Below, piece after piece: positions 17,122-26,432 of a DNA stretch of 64,000 bases. The position numbers were made by a program, and so were the translations under genes. Below the pieces are notes generated by a model that saw nothing but the letters and a program-made list of their open reading frames with translations, searched no databases and was not told the origin of the DNA. The stretch is from assembly GCA_963975425.1 (NCBI GenBank), contig CAXBGS010000007.1:62001-126000 (forward strand). Reading direction: 5' to 3'. This DNA is from CAXBGS01 sp963975425. GTDB lineage: Bacteria; Planctomycetota; Planctomycetia; Pirellulales; Pirellulaceae. Positions within the stretch are counted from its first letter, which is position 1; every line of letters starts with the position of its first letter.

Positions 17122-20100
17122 ATGTTGTTGTTGCGTTTGGTTCTTGTTTGCGTATCTCTCAGCCTTGGCGCCGCCGCGGATATTGGTGCTGCTGATATTG
17201 ATGCTGCGGACGCGCCGATTCGAATGATCGATCCGGATCACTCCCGTGGGACTTCGGCGGCGGTTTCCGTATCCAAGACCGCGCTTGCTCATACGTCGCT
17301 GTTGCTGCCGGTGAATACGGCGGGACAGGTTGTCGGCGACGGCAGGATTCAAACGCAGATGGATTTTGTGATTGCCAATCTGGAAAAAGTCTTAGAACTT
17401 TCAAAGAGTTCGATCGGCCAAGTGGTCCAGATGAACGTTTGCGTCAAACATCGCGCGGACTTACCCGCGGCGCGAGCCCAGATCGCCGAACGATTTCGTG
17501 AAGGCACGCCTCCCGCGGTGACGTTTTTTGTGGGCACGTTGCCGGAACCGGATGCCTTGGTTGGTATGGATGTCGTTGCGGTGTCTGCCTGGGAATCAAT
17601 CAATGAGATAAAAACGTTGGTGCATTCCGATGTGTTCCATCGCAAGAATAGCCCTGTGCATGTTTCAATCGTCCCGTGGGGTGAAGCGGTTTACTTGTCT
17701 GGATGGATCGACCGCACTGACGACGACCTGCCTTCCGCCCTCGACGCGACTTTGGCGTTTCAAGAATCATTGCTCGCTAGCCTCGAAGGTGGACTCGATG
17801 ACATTGTTCGTATCCGCGTTTTCTTAAACCCCAAGACGCAGCAAGACGCCGTCGAACGTGCGATTGCAAAATTCTTTCATGACCAGACGCGAATTCCTCC
17901 CGTGGTGTACACACCGTGGGGGTTGGACCGAACGCCAGAGATCGAATGGGTTGCCCGCGGACGCGCATCTGCGGCCCCATCGAATTCACCGTCGATTGAA
18001 TATGTGAACGTTCCCGGCCTCGCTGCATCTCCGGTCTTCTGTCGTGCCACGCGTGTTCGATCGGATAGCCGAGTCTATCTTTCGGGTCTGACGGGATCGT
18101 CTGGTCAGAGTGATGAACAACAGGTGCGAGACATCTTCCAGCGTTTGCAGGTGGTTCTTGAAAAAGCGGGCAGCGACATGAACCATCTCGTCAAGGCGAC
18201 TTATGTGCTGGGCAATTCGGATGCGTCACGGGCGTTAACAGCAGTCCGTCGCGAGTTGTTCGATTCCGCCAGGGCCCCAGCAGCATCGGGTTTTCAGGCC
18301 GAACATCCGTTGAGGCCGAATTGTGCCGCGAACGTCGACATGATTGCGGTCCCGGTGTTACCCGAAAAAGAGCAAGATGCCCCAGACTTGCACTCGCAAT
18401 CGGAAGGCTCATTTCAGCTGCGTCCTGGATTTCGCATGGAATTAGTTGCGTCGGAACCGCTGCTGCGCGATCCGGTGGCAATCACGTTCGATGAAAACGG
18501 ACGATTGTTCGTAATCGAGTATCCCGAATACAACCAACACGGTGTCAACGCCGATGTGCAAGACCATGGTCAGGTCCGCCTCCTTGAAGACGTTGATGGT
18601 GACGGGCGGTTTGATCAGAGCAGCGTGTACCTTTCGGGGCTTCATTCACCGTCGGCCATTTTTTGCTATGACGGCGGCGTCTTCGTTGCCGCGGCCCCTG
18701 ACGTTCTTTATTGCAAAGATACCGACGGGGACGGAAAGGCGGACCTGAAACAAACGGTGTTCACGGGGTTTGTCCGAATGCTCAATCGGACGGATCCGTC
18801 TTTGAACTCTTTCCGCTGGGGTCTGAACAATCGGATTCACGCGTGTACGAGTTTCTCTGGTGGTAGCGTGCGTGTTGCAACGGAACCTGAATCGGAGTCT
18901 CAATCGATTCGCAATCGCGGCTTTCAATTCGATCCGCGAACACGCCAATTCGACCTTTGCAGTGGCGGCGGGCAACATGGCTTGGCGGCCGATGAATGGG
19001 GACACCATTTTCTATGCAAAAATAGTTCGCCAATCCGAGCGTTGATGTACGACGATCGTTACGTCGCGCGAAACCCATGGCTAAATGCGCCCGAACCCGC
19101 GGTGGAGATTACCGAAGACCTGGATCGGTTGACATTGCACCGAATCAGCCCGGAAGAACCGTGGCGCGTACAAAGGACCAAGATGCGACTTGCCGTTGGA
19201 CGTAAGGAAGCCGGCGGTCGGACATCAGGATTCTTTACCGCGGCGTCGGGTGTGACCGTTTATCGCGGCGACGCATGGCCCGCAGCATATCGCGGCGACG
19301 TTTTCGTTGCAGAGCCTGCGAATAACCTCGTCTTCCAAGCAAAACTAATTCGTGACGGCCTGACATGGACTGCCCGTCGCGCTGACGAAAAGTCCGAGTT
19401 TCTGGCCAGTACGGACACGCGTTTTCGTCCGGTTCAATTTGCCGATGGCCCTGATGGCAACCTGTATGTTGTCGACATGAGTCGTGATCTGATCGAAGGT
19501 ACGATGTTTTTGCCGCCTGAATTGCTGCAACAGATGGATCCGACCGCAGGTGTCGACCGTGGCAGAATTTATCGCATCGTGCCCGACAACCACCAGTCGC
19601 GGAAATCTCCCAAACTCGGCGCAGCGACAACGACGCAGTTGGTGGAGTATTTGGAACATCCCAACGGATGGCACCGCGATACCGCTGCTCGCCTGTTGTA
19701 CCAACAGCGCGATTTGGCCGCGGTAGCGCCACTGCGACATCTGGTCACCGAATCGACGGTTCCGGTCGCACGAATGACGGCGATGTATGCCTTGCTCGGG
19801 CTCGACGCTCTTGATGCAGATACGATCTTGCGGGCGATGGGCGATGATCATGCTGAAGTGCGCTGCCATGCGATCCAGCTCGCCGAAGATCGGCTGGAGT
19901 CGTCATCTGCATTGCGAGCTGGCCTGCTGGATTTGGTCGACGATCCGGAGATCACGGTTCGGTATCAACTCGCGTTTTCGCTTGGTGAGCTGCCCTCCTC
20001 TGCGTCTCGAAACCAAGCGTTGACGCGTTTGATTGTCCGCGACCTACAGAATCCCTGGATGCGGATGGCGGTTTCAAGCTCACTCCGCACCGGCGTCGAC

Positions 20101-21276
20101 GAAGTCTTTGCTCCGCTATTGTCAAACTCGGATTTCCGACAATCGCCATCAGGCCAAGACTACCTTCGATCGCTAGCGCAACAAGTTGGATCCGCCAATC
20201 GAGATCGAGAAACGGTTGCGCTGATTCGCGCACTTGAAACGTTACCGGAAACCGAGAACGAACTTCGCGAATCCATTGTGCTTTCACTCTTGAAACCACA
20301 GCGGGCCGATGCACGACGTCGCCTGTTAGACCCGAATCATCCGAGCGGCCAGACGCTTGGTCGCTTGCTAGACGACCTGATCACTAGGTCAAGCAAACAG
20401 GCGATGGACGCGGAACTGTCGACCAAAGTTCGCGTTCAAGCGGTCGAGCGTTTGCGATTCGCAGGTTATGGACAAGCAAGCGTCATTTTCGCCCGTTTGC
20501 TCGACCCACGACAGCCGGCTTCACTGCAGAAGGTCGCACTTGAATCACTTTCACAGTTCTCGAGTCCGAAAGCTGCGGAATTACTGGTGCAAAGGTGGCC
20601 CGTTTTGACGCCATCGCTGCGCTCGGTTGCGGTTGAAATCTTGGTGTCACGCAAAGCATGGAGCGTGCTGTTTCTGGATGCCATCGAACACGGAATCATT
20701 GGACGCGGCGATCTGGACCCGGCTCGCATCGAGTTGCTAAAACAGCATCCCGATAAAGCGTTGGCCAGCCGAACCCGGCAGCTGTTTTCCGGTGCGCAAT
20801 TGTCGGGACGAAACGCGGTGGTCCGTCAGTATCAATCGGCTTTGCAGCTTGACGGTGATGCGGCGAAAGGTAAAGTCGTCTTCAAGCAGACGTGTTCGGC
20901 CTGCCACCGACTCGGAGGAATCGGCAACGAAGTGGGCGCGGATTTGAAAGCCATCGGCGACCAAGGCAAAGCTTCGATCTTGCTAAATATTTTGGACCCG
21001 AATCGTGAAGTGAAGCCCGAGTATCAAAGCTATTCATTAATGACTGACGCTGGACGCGTGATCTCCGGCATGATTACCGATGAGAGTGTCAATCATCTAA
21101 CAATCCGCCGAGCCGACGGCACCCAAGCAAGCGTGCTGAGAGTGAACATCGAACAGTTGAAGAGTTCAGGGATTTCATTCATGCCGGAAGGTCTGGAAAA
21201 ACAGATCGATCCGCAAAGCATGGCCGACCTGTTGGCTTATCTGATGAGCCATAAAGTCGCCAGCGTGCAGCCGTAA
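17122..21276 (+). CDS. Triple RidA - membrane-bound dehydrogenase propeller - HEAT - cytochrome c fusion, exported
   Basis: 1384 residues from an ATG with GGAG about 10 bases upstream, followed directly by a signal peptide (MLLLRLVLVCVSLSLGAA). Three consecutive RidA/YjgF-type domains lie at residues about 40-150, 165-285 and 300-425, each with a VxxSG or similar strand and a long helix (third: RVYLSGLTG, VLEKAGSDMNHLVKATYVL). A PVC-type dehydrogenase beta-propeller (TIGR02604-like) follows: FRMELVASEPLLRDPVAITF, LFVIEYPEY, LLEDVDGDGRFD, GGGQHGLAADEWG. HEAT-like repeats lie at about 860-1230. The C-terminal haem domain (TIGR02603-like) has KGKVVFKQTCSACHRLGG. RidA normally destroys reactive enamines in the cytosol and uses an Arg (E. 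coli Arg105); the matching places here read PPAVTFF, PPVVYTP and AASGFQ, without that Arg. Deaminase activity is therefore unlikely. An exported oxidoreductase is inferred. Confidence 0.9.
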   Translation: MLLLRLVLVCVSLSLGAAADIGAADIDAADAPIRMIDPDHSRGTSAAVSVSKTALAHTSLLLPVNTAGQVVGDGRIQTQMDFVIANLEKVLELSKSSIGQVVQMNVCVKHRADLPAARAQIAERFREGTPPAVTFFVGTLPEPDALVGMDVVAVSAWESINEIKTLVHSDVFHRKNSPVHVSIVPWGEAVYLSGWIDRTDDDLPSALDATLAFQESLLASLEGGLDDIVRIRVFLNPKTQQDAVERAIAKFFHDQTRIPPVVYTPWGLDRTPEIEWVARGRASAAPSNSPSIEYVNVPGLAASPVFCRATRVRSDSRVYLSGLTGSSGQSDEQQVRDIFQRLQVVLEKAGSDMNHLVKATYVLGNSDASRALTAVRRELFDSARAPAASGFQAEHPLRPNCAANVDMIAVPVLPEKEQDAPDLHSQSEGSFQLRPGFRMELVASEPLLRDPVAITFDENGRLFVIEYPEYNQHGVNADVQDHGQVRLLEDVDGDGRFDQSSVYLSGLHSPSAIFCYDGGVFVAAAPDVLYCKDTDGDGKADLKQTVFTGFVRMLNRTDPSLNSFRWGLNNRIHACTSFSGGSVRVATEPESESQSIRNRGFQFDPRTRQFDLCSGGGQHGLAADEWGHHFLCKNSSPIRALMYDDRYVARNPWLNAPEPAVEITEDLDRLTLHRISPEEPWRVQRTKMRLAVGRKEAGGRTSGFFTAASGVTVYRGDAWPAAYRGDVFVAEPANNLVFQAKLIRDGLTWTARRADEKSEFLASTDTRFRPVQFADGPDGNLYVVDMSRDLIEGTMFLPPELLQQMDPTAGVDRGRIYRIVPDNHQSRKSPKLGAATTTQLVEYLEHPNGWHRDTAARLLYQQRDLAAVAPLRHLVTESTVPVARMTAMYALLGLDALDADTILRAMGDDHAEVRCHAIQLAEDRLESSSALRAGLLDLVDDPEITVRYQLAFSLGELPSSASRNQALTRLIVRDLQNPWMRMAVSSSLRTGVDEVFAPLLSNSDFRQSPSGQDYLRSLAQQVGSANRDRETVALIRALETLPETENELRESIVLSLLKPQRADARRRLLDPNHPSGQTLGRLLDDLITRSSKQAMDAELSTKVRVQAVERLRFAGYGQASVIFARLLDPRQPASLQKVALESLSQFSSPKAAELLVQRWPVLTPSLRSVAVEILVSRKAWSVLFLDAIEHGIIGRGDLDPARIELLKQHPDKALASRTRQLFSGAQLSGRNAVVRQYQSALQLDGDAAKGKVVFKQTCSACHRLGGIGNEVGADLKAIGDQGKASILLNILDPNREVKPEYQSYSLMTDAGRVISGMITDESVNHLTIRRADGTQASVLRVNIEQLKSSGISFMPEGLEKQIDPQSMADLLAYLMSHKVASVQP

Positions 21277-21537
21277 AACAACTTGGACTTGTGTCAGGAA
21301 ACTGACGCCCTGGGATTGGCGCGAAGGCGGTGACGAGGGCGATACCGCAATGCGGACTTAGGCTTTCCCTGCGAGATGGGCGTCTGACATTGAAAGGCTG
21401 ATCGTTGCCGAGGTCCATCGCCAAGTTGATTCGTTCGGTCAGTCAATCGCGACGCCTCGACGTTGAACCCCGAGCGTGAACTCGTCGCCAATGTTCCGAT
21501 TGCGAGAGACGATGCGATAGATAGCGCGCGGCGTGAT

Positions 21538-22275
21538 CTATCCGTTCGGATTGCGGCGGCGTGAGCGGTTCTGCCATTCCGATTTGCCGATCCCATGCAT
21601 CTCGCCGTTCTCGTTCTCTTCAGCGGTGATCCCCAGAACAATATCAAAGTTCACTTTCAGTTCACCGATCTGCGATTCTTTCATTGGATCGAAGTTGCCG
21701 AGTACCGTTTCGCGAGCTTTCGGATCAATGTTTTGCAGGATTCGGTCGCGGGCGTTATTCGGATGACCTTTGACGTACAACTGCGTCGTGAGAACTCGCT
21801 TGCCGGCTTGGCTGATTCCAAAATGGATGTGCGGGGTTCGACCGGGATAGGGCACCGGTTTGATTGTGCGAAAGTAGTACTGACCTTTCGAGTCGGTTAA
21901 GAATCGGCCGTACCCCTGAAAGTTCTTGTCCTGGTTGGCGCGGTTCGTGTTATCGCCGGTATGGATGTAGACCGCATGATTGTCCACTTGCCAGATCTCG
22001 ACAAACGCATTGCGAACCGGTCGGCCCAGCGCGTCCGAGACACGCCCGGTCAGGTGCGTGATTTCACCCACGGCTGGTGTCAGCGAATCGTTGATCACCA
22101 GCAAGTCGTTGTCGGTGTCCAAGGGCAATTTGTTCGGGTAGAACGGGCCTTCGGTCTGGCGTGGAGTCTGAATCAGTTCGGCAAAGACCCCCGGGGTGTA
22201 GAGAGCAGTCGCCCCCAAAGCCAATCCGCCTTGCAAGAGATGTCGCCGGCCGAGGACATTTGTGTAACGTTTCAT
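21538..22275 (-). CDS. Intradiol ring-cleavage dioxygenase family protein, Tat-exported
   Basis: 245 residues beginning with a twin-arginine signal (GRRHLLQGGLALGATALY). The core resembles protocatechuate 3,4-dioxygenase / catechol dioxygenase: QTEGPFYP, LTGRVSDALGRPVRNAFVEIWQ, then the four non-haem Fe(III) ligands expected as Tyr, Tyr, His, His in AVYIHTG, FQGYGRFLTD and TPHIHFG. The fold and ligands fit oxygen-dependent intradiol cleavage of a catechol-type ring. Planctomycetes have several such Tat-exported copies whose substrates are not known. The last 15 residues (RSRRRNPNG) are basic. The gene converges on the RidA fusion, with 261 bases between stops. Confidence 0.92.
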   Translation of the reverse strand: MKRYTNVLGRRHLLQGGLALGATALYTPGVFAELIQTPRQTEGPFYPNKLPLDTDNDLLVINDSLTPAVGEITHLTGRVSDALGRPVRNAFVEIWQVDNHAVYIHTGDNTNRANQDKNFQGYGRFLTDSKGQYYFRTIKPVPYPGRTPHIHFGISQAGKRVLTTQLYVKGHPNNARDRILQNIDPKARETVLGNFDPMKESQIGELKVNFDIVLGITAEENENGEMHGIGKSEWQNRSRRRNPNG

Positions 22276-22894
22276 CCGATTAGGTCTCCATCATTGTTAG
22301 GGGACGCATGGCCCGCCTGAAAGCATACCGTTTTCATCGCCGTTGCGTTTGAACCGCATGGCGGGTGACGCGATTTCGTTCGTCGTTTGTCTGCTGCCAT
22401 TGACGGTGTAAGAAAAACGAGGTGGGCCGGTTAGGCCCACCCCTGTCGGGCATCCGCCGAGCGCTTGGCGGCTGCCCGAGTTCTCTGTTGTGTCTTTTTC
22501 CCGGTGGTCGGTCGAAACGCGACGTTCGCGAGATTGAGAAGTAGCAGCACCAACGATGCATGTCATTCGTTCGTTGCTTACTTGCCGCTGAAAGAGTCGT
22601 CGAGCCAAAAGTGTTCCGTCGCTCGGATGTAAAAGCCGCTACCGCTATACGCGCAGCTGATCCTTCAGCATCAAACATCGACGGCGACGAAATGTTTCGC
22701 GATTTGTGTTTCGAATTCGCAAAACTTTCTGGCTTTGATTGGGTTGTGTTGCGTCGATCGCGGGAATCAGCACCGCACCGGTACAGCTGTACAAATCCGC
22801 AAACGATTTGGACAGATGGAACAGCAACTATTTCGGCGGACGGAGCTTCAATCGGTATGAACGCAACCCTTCCCAATTCCATGATGAGGAATCA
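22276..22894. other. Intergenic region upstream of the lipoprotein gene
   Basis: 619 bases between the dioxygenase (minus) and the lipoprotein (plus), carrying two adjacent hairpins at 22421-22478 described separately. The open frames here overlap on both strands and show no motif. Confidence 0.55.
22421..22478. other. Two adjacent strong hairpins, structured element
   Basis: Hairpin 1: GGTGGGCC (22421-22428) pairs perfectly with GGCCCACC (22434-22441) over a 5-base loop. Read on the minus strand it is followed by TCGTTTTTCT, so it could terminate minus-strand transcription. Hairpin 2: CGGGCA plus CCGCC (22447-22458) pairs with GGCGG plus TGCCCG (22467-22478), with one mismatch between the two stem parts. 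Read on the plus strand it is followed 12 bases later by TGTCTTTTTC. The arrangement could be a bidirectional terminator, a small structured RNA or a dispersed palindromic repeat. No gene ends nearby on either strand. Confidence 0.55.
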
Positions 22895-23071
22895 ATGACC
22901 CGACGCTTTCCCTTTTCTCTTCTAGTGACTTCCTTGTCGCTTTGTCTTCTCGCCTTTTCTGGTTGCAGCGAACCGACGTCGAGCACACCCGACAAAGACG
23001 ATTTGAGCGCTTTCCTTGCGGATAACCCTGAAATCGCTAATGCCGAACCACCCGAAATCGAAACGGAATAG
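22895..23071 (+). CDS. Small lipoprotein
   Basis: 58 residues. The ATG has GAGG 5-8 bases upstream, and a lipoprotein signal follows immediately (MTRRFPFSLLVTSLSLCLLAFSGC) with lipobox FSGC. The mature part is only about 35 residues, acidic and Pro/Glu-rich (DKDDLSAFLADNPEIANAEP). Such short lipoproteins are commonly found beside DUF1559 genes in planctomycetes. It is the first gene of a run of three on the plus strand, 53 bases before the DUF1559 gene. Function unknown. Confidence 0.82.
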   Translation: MTRRFPFSLLVTSLSLCLLAFSGCSEPTSSTPDKDDLSAFLADNPEIANAEPPEIETE

Positions 23072-23124
23072 GTTGCACGGAATCAACCCAACCAGCTTGT
23101 CCACTAAACATCAGAGTTAAAAAA

Positions 23125-24357
23125 ATGAAACGTAGAAAAACCGGTTTTACTCTTGTCGAACTGCTTGTCGTGATCGCAATTATTGGAGTTCTCGTTGGGC
23201 TCTTGCTGCCAGCAGTTCAGGCGGCGCGTGAAGCCGCACGACGTATGAGTTGCAGCAATAACTTCAAGCAAATTGGCTTGGCCATGCACAACTATCACTC
23301 GGCCTACAATCAACTGCCGATGCTGATGGGCGGAACGGATTCGGCGACGAACACGAGCAACGCTGTTCCGCTGTCCAGCAATAACGCGATGCAGTTGAGC
23401 ATCTTTGTCGGATTGACGCCTTTTTTCGAACAGCAGGCTCTGTGGGAACGGATCAGTAATCCTCTTGATGCCGATGGCGATCCCGCAACCTTGAACGACG
23501 TCTATAACCCGATGGGGCCGGTTCCGAACATGTCGTTGGGCAACCACAACACCAACGGCAACTACACGCCGTGGTTGACGGAAATCCCGACACTGCGTTG
23601 CCCCAGCGATCCGGGAACCGGTTTCCCGGCTCAAGGCAGAACGAACTATGCCGCCTCGATCGGAGATTCGATTCACCAAGCCAATGTTGGACCACTTAAT
23701 TATACCGCCGCCGCGGGCAAGTTCACCGAGACAAGCGCACGTTCACAGCGAGCTCGTGAGTCGCTGCGAGGATTCTTTGTGCCACGAAAGGCAATGAGGT
23801 TTCGCGACGTGCTGGACGGACTATCCAACACGGTCGCGGCGGGTGAAATCGCTACCGACTTGGGCGATCGTCAAGCCAAAACGACTGCCAGTTCGAACCA
23901 CTTGATCGAAGTCTATGACGACCCAAGTTACTGCCAGCAATTCGTCGATCCATTGCGTCCTCAGTTCTGGGACGCTGCCGCCCCCGACTTGATCACCGGC
24001 GCGGAAAACGGTCGCGGATACAAATGGGCATTCGGTTTCCCATTCTGGAGCCAAATGACGACGATCACTCCGCCAAATCGTGAAATTTGTATCCGAAGTG
24101 CAATCAACTCGCCCGGCATCGTTCCACCGAGCAGTCGTCACCAAGGTGGTGTTCATGTTTTGATGGGTGACGGGGCGGTCGTCTTCATTACCGATTCGAT
24201 CGAAGCGGGCAATTCCAATGCTCAGACGATCTATGTCGGATACTCGGGCTCGAATAGCGTCGCACCGTCGATTCCTGGATCTCAGAGCCAATACGGATTG
24301 TGGGGGGCTTTGGGAACCCGTGCGAACAAGGAACAAATTGACGAACAGTTGAACTAA
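23125..24357 (+). CDS. DUF1559 protein with type IV pilin-like N-terminus
   Basis: 410 residues. It begins with a class III prepilin signal (KTGFTLVELLVVIAIIGVLVGLLLPAVQAAREAARR), cleaved by a prepilin peptidase after the Gly, leaving the hydrophobic pilin helix. The SCSNNFKQIGLAMHNYHSA stretch that follows and the C-terminal GGVHVLMGDGAVVFI are hallmarks of DUF1559 (SBP_bac_10), a family expanded to dozens of copies in planctomycete genomes. These proteins are thought to be pseudopilins or surface proteins; their function is not established. It is likely co-transcribed with the lipoprotein upstream and the membrane protein 36 bases downstream. Confidence 0.95.
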   Translation: MKRRKTGFTLVELLVVIAIIGVLVGLLLPAVQAAREAARRMSCSNNFKQIGLAMHNYHSAYNQLPMLMGGTDSATNTSNAVPLSSNNAMQLSIFVGLTPFFEQQALWERISNPLDADGDPATLNDVYNPMGPVPNMSLGNHNTNGNYTPWLTEIPTLRCPSDPGTGFPAQGRTNYAASIGDSIHQANVGPLNYTAAAGKFTETSARSQRARESLRGFFVPRKAMRFRDVLDGLSNTVAAGEIATDLGDRQAKTTASSNHLIEVYDDPSYCQQFVDPLRPQFWDAAAPDLITGAENGRGYKWAFGFPFWSQMTTITPPNREICIRSAINSPGIVPPSSRHQGGVHVLMGDGAVVFITDSIEAGNSNAQTIYVGYSGSNSVAPSIPGSQSQYGLWGALGTRANKEQIDEQLN

Positions 24358-24393
24358 GCCCAGGTCTTCCTTCACACGCGACGGAACTAAGTG

Positions 24394-25479
24394 ATGAGTA
24401 ATTTCTTGAAGTCGGTTACAGTCTGGTGTTTACTGACGGCCGGTTATGTCGGAGTGTGCAAACCGTGTGCATCGGCAGAGCCCGTCGTCGGTGGATTTCT
24501 CTTCTACAACGAGAAATTCATTCCACCACCCTACTCGATCGAGCTTCGGGACAAGAATACGGTGCTCATCAACGGGATTTCAATCTCGTCGACCTCACTT
24601 GACCTGTCCTGCTATGAGCTAGAGGCAGGTCAGTGGGGCGGTTCTGGGCGCTGGTCCGATGAACGCAAGGCTGTCGGGGCGATGGGGAAACAAGACCGCG
24701 GATGGGGAAACGGACGTCGACGAACACCCCTATCTGTTTTCGAGAACGTTCTTAGTTCGTGGTTGCTTCCCGTTACGGGGGCGGGCACGGTTGTGTTGGC
24801 GGACGGTCATCTGCCCATCTTTCTAAACTCGTCGCGCGAAGGCGTAGAACTGCTCAGGTGTCTACGTGAAAACAATGTCGCCGACCGTGATGCGAATTCG
24901 TTGACATTCTTGACCGATGAAAATCGCACGGCTTGCCTGCAGCTTATTCATCAATTCGAGACGTCGCCCGCCTTCGCATCGCGAGCGTCCGCGCTGATTG
25001 ACGAAGTCGACTCGCATCTATCAAGCGTCGACAGCACGGTGAGGATGACCAAACTTGCGGAAATGCTGACGTTCCCGTTGACCGTGTTCGCGATGGTCGT
25101 GGTGGTCCTTGGGTTCGGCCACCTGTTGTCCAACAAGCCGATCATCGGCGAGTTGGCCGAGGACGAACAGCGTCAGCACGCAAAGACCGTAGTGTTTCGA
25201 TCACTCGTGATTGTCACGCTGTTGTCTTGCGTCGACCTCGTTTGGACTCTCACGGCTTCGCAGTCCGGCATGATGCGAGAGCTGAATCCGCTTGCCAGCA
25301 AATTTATTCACAATCCCATGCAACTAGTGCTGTTTAAAGGATTGGGCGTCAGTGTTGCCATCGTCATTTTGTACAACTTGTATCAACGTCCGATCGCGCA
25401 AGCCGCATCGTGGTGGAGTTGCCTGCTGCTGACTTTGCTGACGGCGCGGTGGCTGAATTTCAATGCGATGTTTCTTTAA
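24394..25479 (+). CDS. Exported membrane protein with DUF5658-like C-terminus
   Basis: 361 residues from ATG at 24394; a GTG one codon earlier is the alternative. A signal peptide (LKSVTVWCLLTAGYVGVCKPCASA) precedes an extracytoplasmic region of about 180 residues with no recognised fold. Transmembrane segments follow near residues 230-250, 270-285, 310-330 and 335-352. The last three with VDLVWTLTASQSGMMRELNP and LFKGLGVSVAIVILYNL match the DUF5658 pattern, a small membrane domain of unknown role. It overlaps the convergent AraC gene by 4 bases at their 3' ends. Probably the third gene of the lipoprotein/DUF1559 operon. Confidence 0.75.
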   Translation: MSNFLKSVTVWCLLTAGYVGVCKPCASAEPVVGGFLFYNEKFIPPPYSIELRDKNTVLINGISISSTSLDLSCYELEAGQWGGSGRWSDERKAVGAMGKQDRGWGNGRRRTPLSVFENVLSSWLLPVTGAGTVVLADGHLPIFLNSSREGVELLRCLRENNVADRDANSLTFLTDENRTACLQLIHQFETSPAFASRASALIDEVDSHLSSVDSTVRMTKLAEMLTFPLTVFAMVVVVLGFGHLLSNKPIIGELAEDEQRQHAKTVVFRSLVIVTLLSCVDLVWTLTASQSGMMRELNPLASKFIHNPMQLVLFKGLGVSVAIVILYNLYQRPIAQAASWWSCLLLTLLTARWLNFNAMFL

Positions 25480-26432
25480 GGCACGCCGTCGCTTTGGCGA
25501 CGATATTCGGCCGGTGATTGACCGGTCCACCGTTTGAACACATTGCTGAACGATGATGGCGATTCGTACCCAACCAGTGTCGCGATGTTGGCAATTCCGA
25601 TGTCACTCTCGCGGAGGAGTCGGCGCGCCTTTCGCATTCTCATCTCGGTTAAGTATTGCAACGGCGGGACGCCAACCAGATTTCGGAACCGTTCCGAAAA
25701 AGCTGACTTGGATACCTTGGCCATCCGAGACATCATCGGCACCGTCCAAGGTGTTTCGGGATGGTCAATCAACGATTTCAATACGGGGCCCACAACCGTG
25801 TCGGTGACTGCCCGCATCAATCGAAACTCACCGCTTTCCGTTTCCGAAAAAGATCGGCGACCTAGCTCCACGGCCAACGTGTTGACAAAGACAAGTTCCG
25901 CGAGTTTCTCGACCGTCAGTTTCCATCCGCGCGGCATCTCGCGGCTGACGGATCGAATCAATTTTAGCAGCGGCAGACAAGTGCTTAGTTCTCGATCACG
26001 CGAATGGTTTAGATGAACGATGTCAGGCAAGCCTATCTCAAGCGGGTTGATGCGCAACCCACGAATGTCAAACTGCGCGTGAATCAATTCTGTCGCGTTG
26101 GAACAATGGTGACGACCGGAACCCGGCGCGCCGGTGATGTGATCGATTGGGATGTAATTCTTATCGGGGGCCGATGCGACTTGATGCGCGACGCCACGAG
26201 TCGCGATCAGATGGTCACCCGCGGAAAGCTTGATCGGCGACTCCTCAGGGGATCCCCATTGAAACCAAACGCAGCCTCTTTGAACCACAAACATGGTAAC
26301 GATTCCCTCGTCCATCTCGATGGCCCACGGCGGCTCGAGCATCAGTGCGGTCACCGACCACCGCGGCAGGTGCAGCTTTTTCAGCACCTCGGAAATCGGA
26401 TCGAGTTCGATATGATTGAGAGGGGTAACCAC
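25476..26432 (-). CDS. AraC-family transcriptional regulator with cupin sensor domain
   Basis: 318 residues with a GTG start. The N-terminal half (residues about 10-190) matches the AraC-associated cupin domain (Cupin_6): WSVTALMLEPPWAIEMDEG, FVVQRGCVWFQW, LSAGDHLIATRGVAHQV. The C-terminal 100 residues hold two helix-turn-helix motifs: WTVPMMSRMAKVSKSAFSERFRNLVGVPPLQYLTEMRMRKA and IGIANIATLVGYESPSSFSNVFKRWTGQSPAEYRR, the latter being the AraC signature. It binds DNA and responds to a small molecule that I cannot predict. The usual target of such regulators is a neighbouring oxidoreductase gene; none is adjacent here. Confidence 0.92.
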   Translation of the reverse strand: MVTPLNHIELDPISEVLKKLHLPRWSVTALMLEPPWAIEMDEGIVTMFVVQRGCVWFQWGSPEESPIKLSAGDHLIATRGVAHQVASAPDKNYIPIDHITGAPGSGRHHCSNATELIHAQFDIRGLRINPLEIGLPDIVHLNHSRDRELSTCLPLLKLIRSVSREMPRGWKLTVEKLAELVFVNTLAVELGRRSFSETESGEFRLMRAVTDTVVGPVLKSLIDHPETPWTVPMMSRMAKVSKSAFSERFRNLVGVPPLQYLTEMRMRKARRLLRESDIGIANIATLVGYESPSSFSNVFKRWTGQSPAEYRRQSDGVP

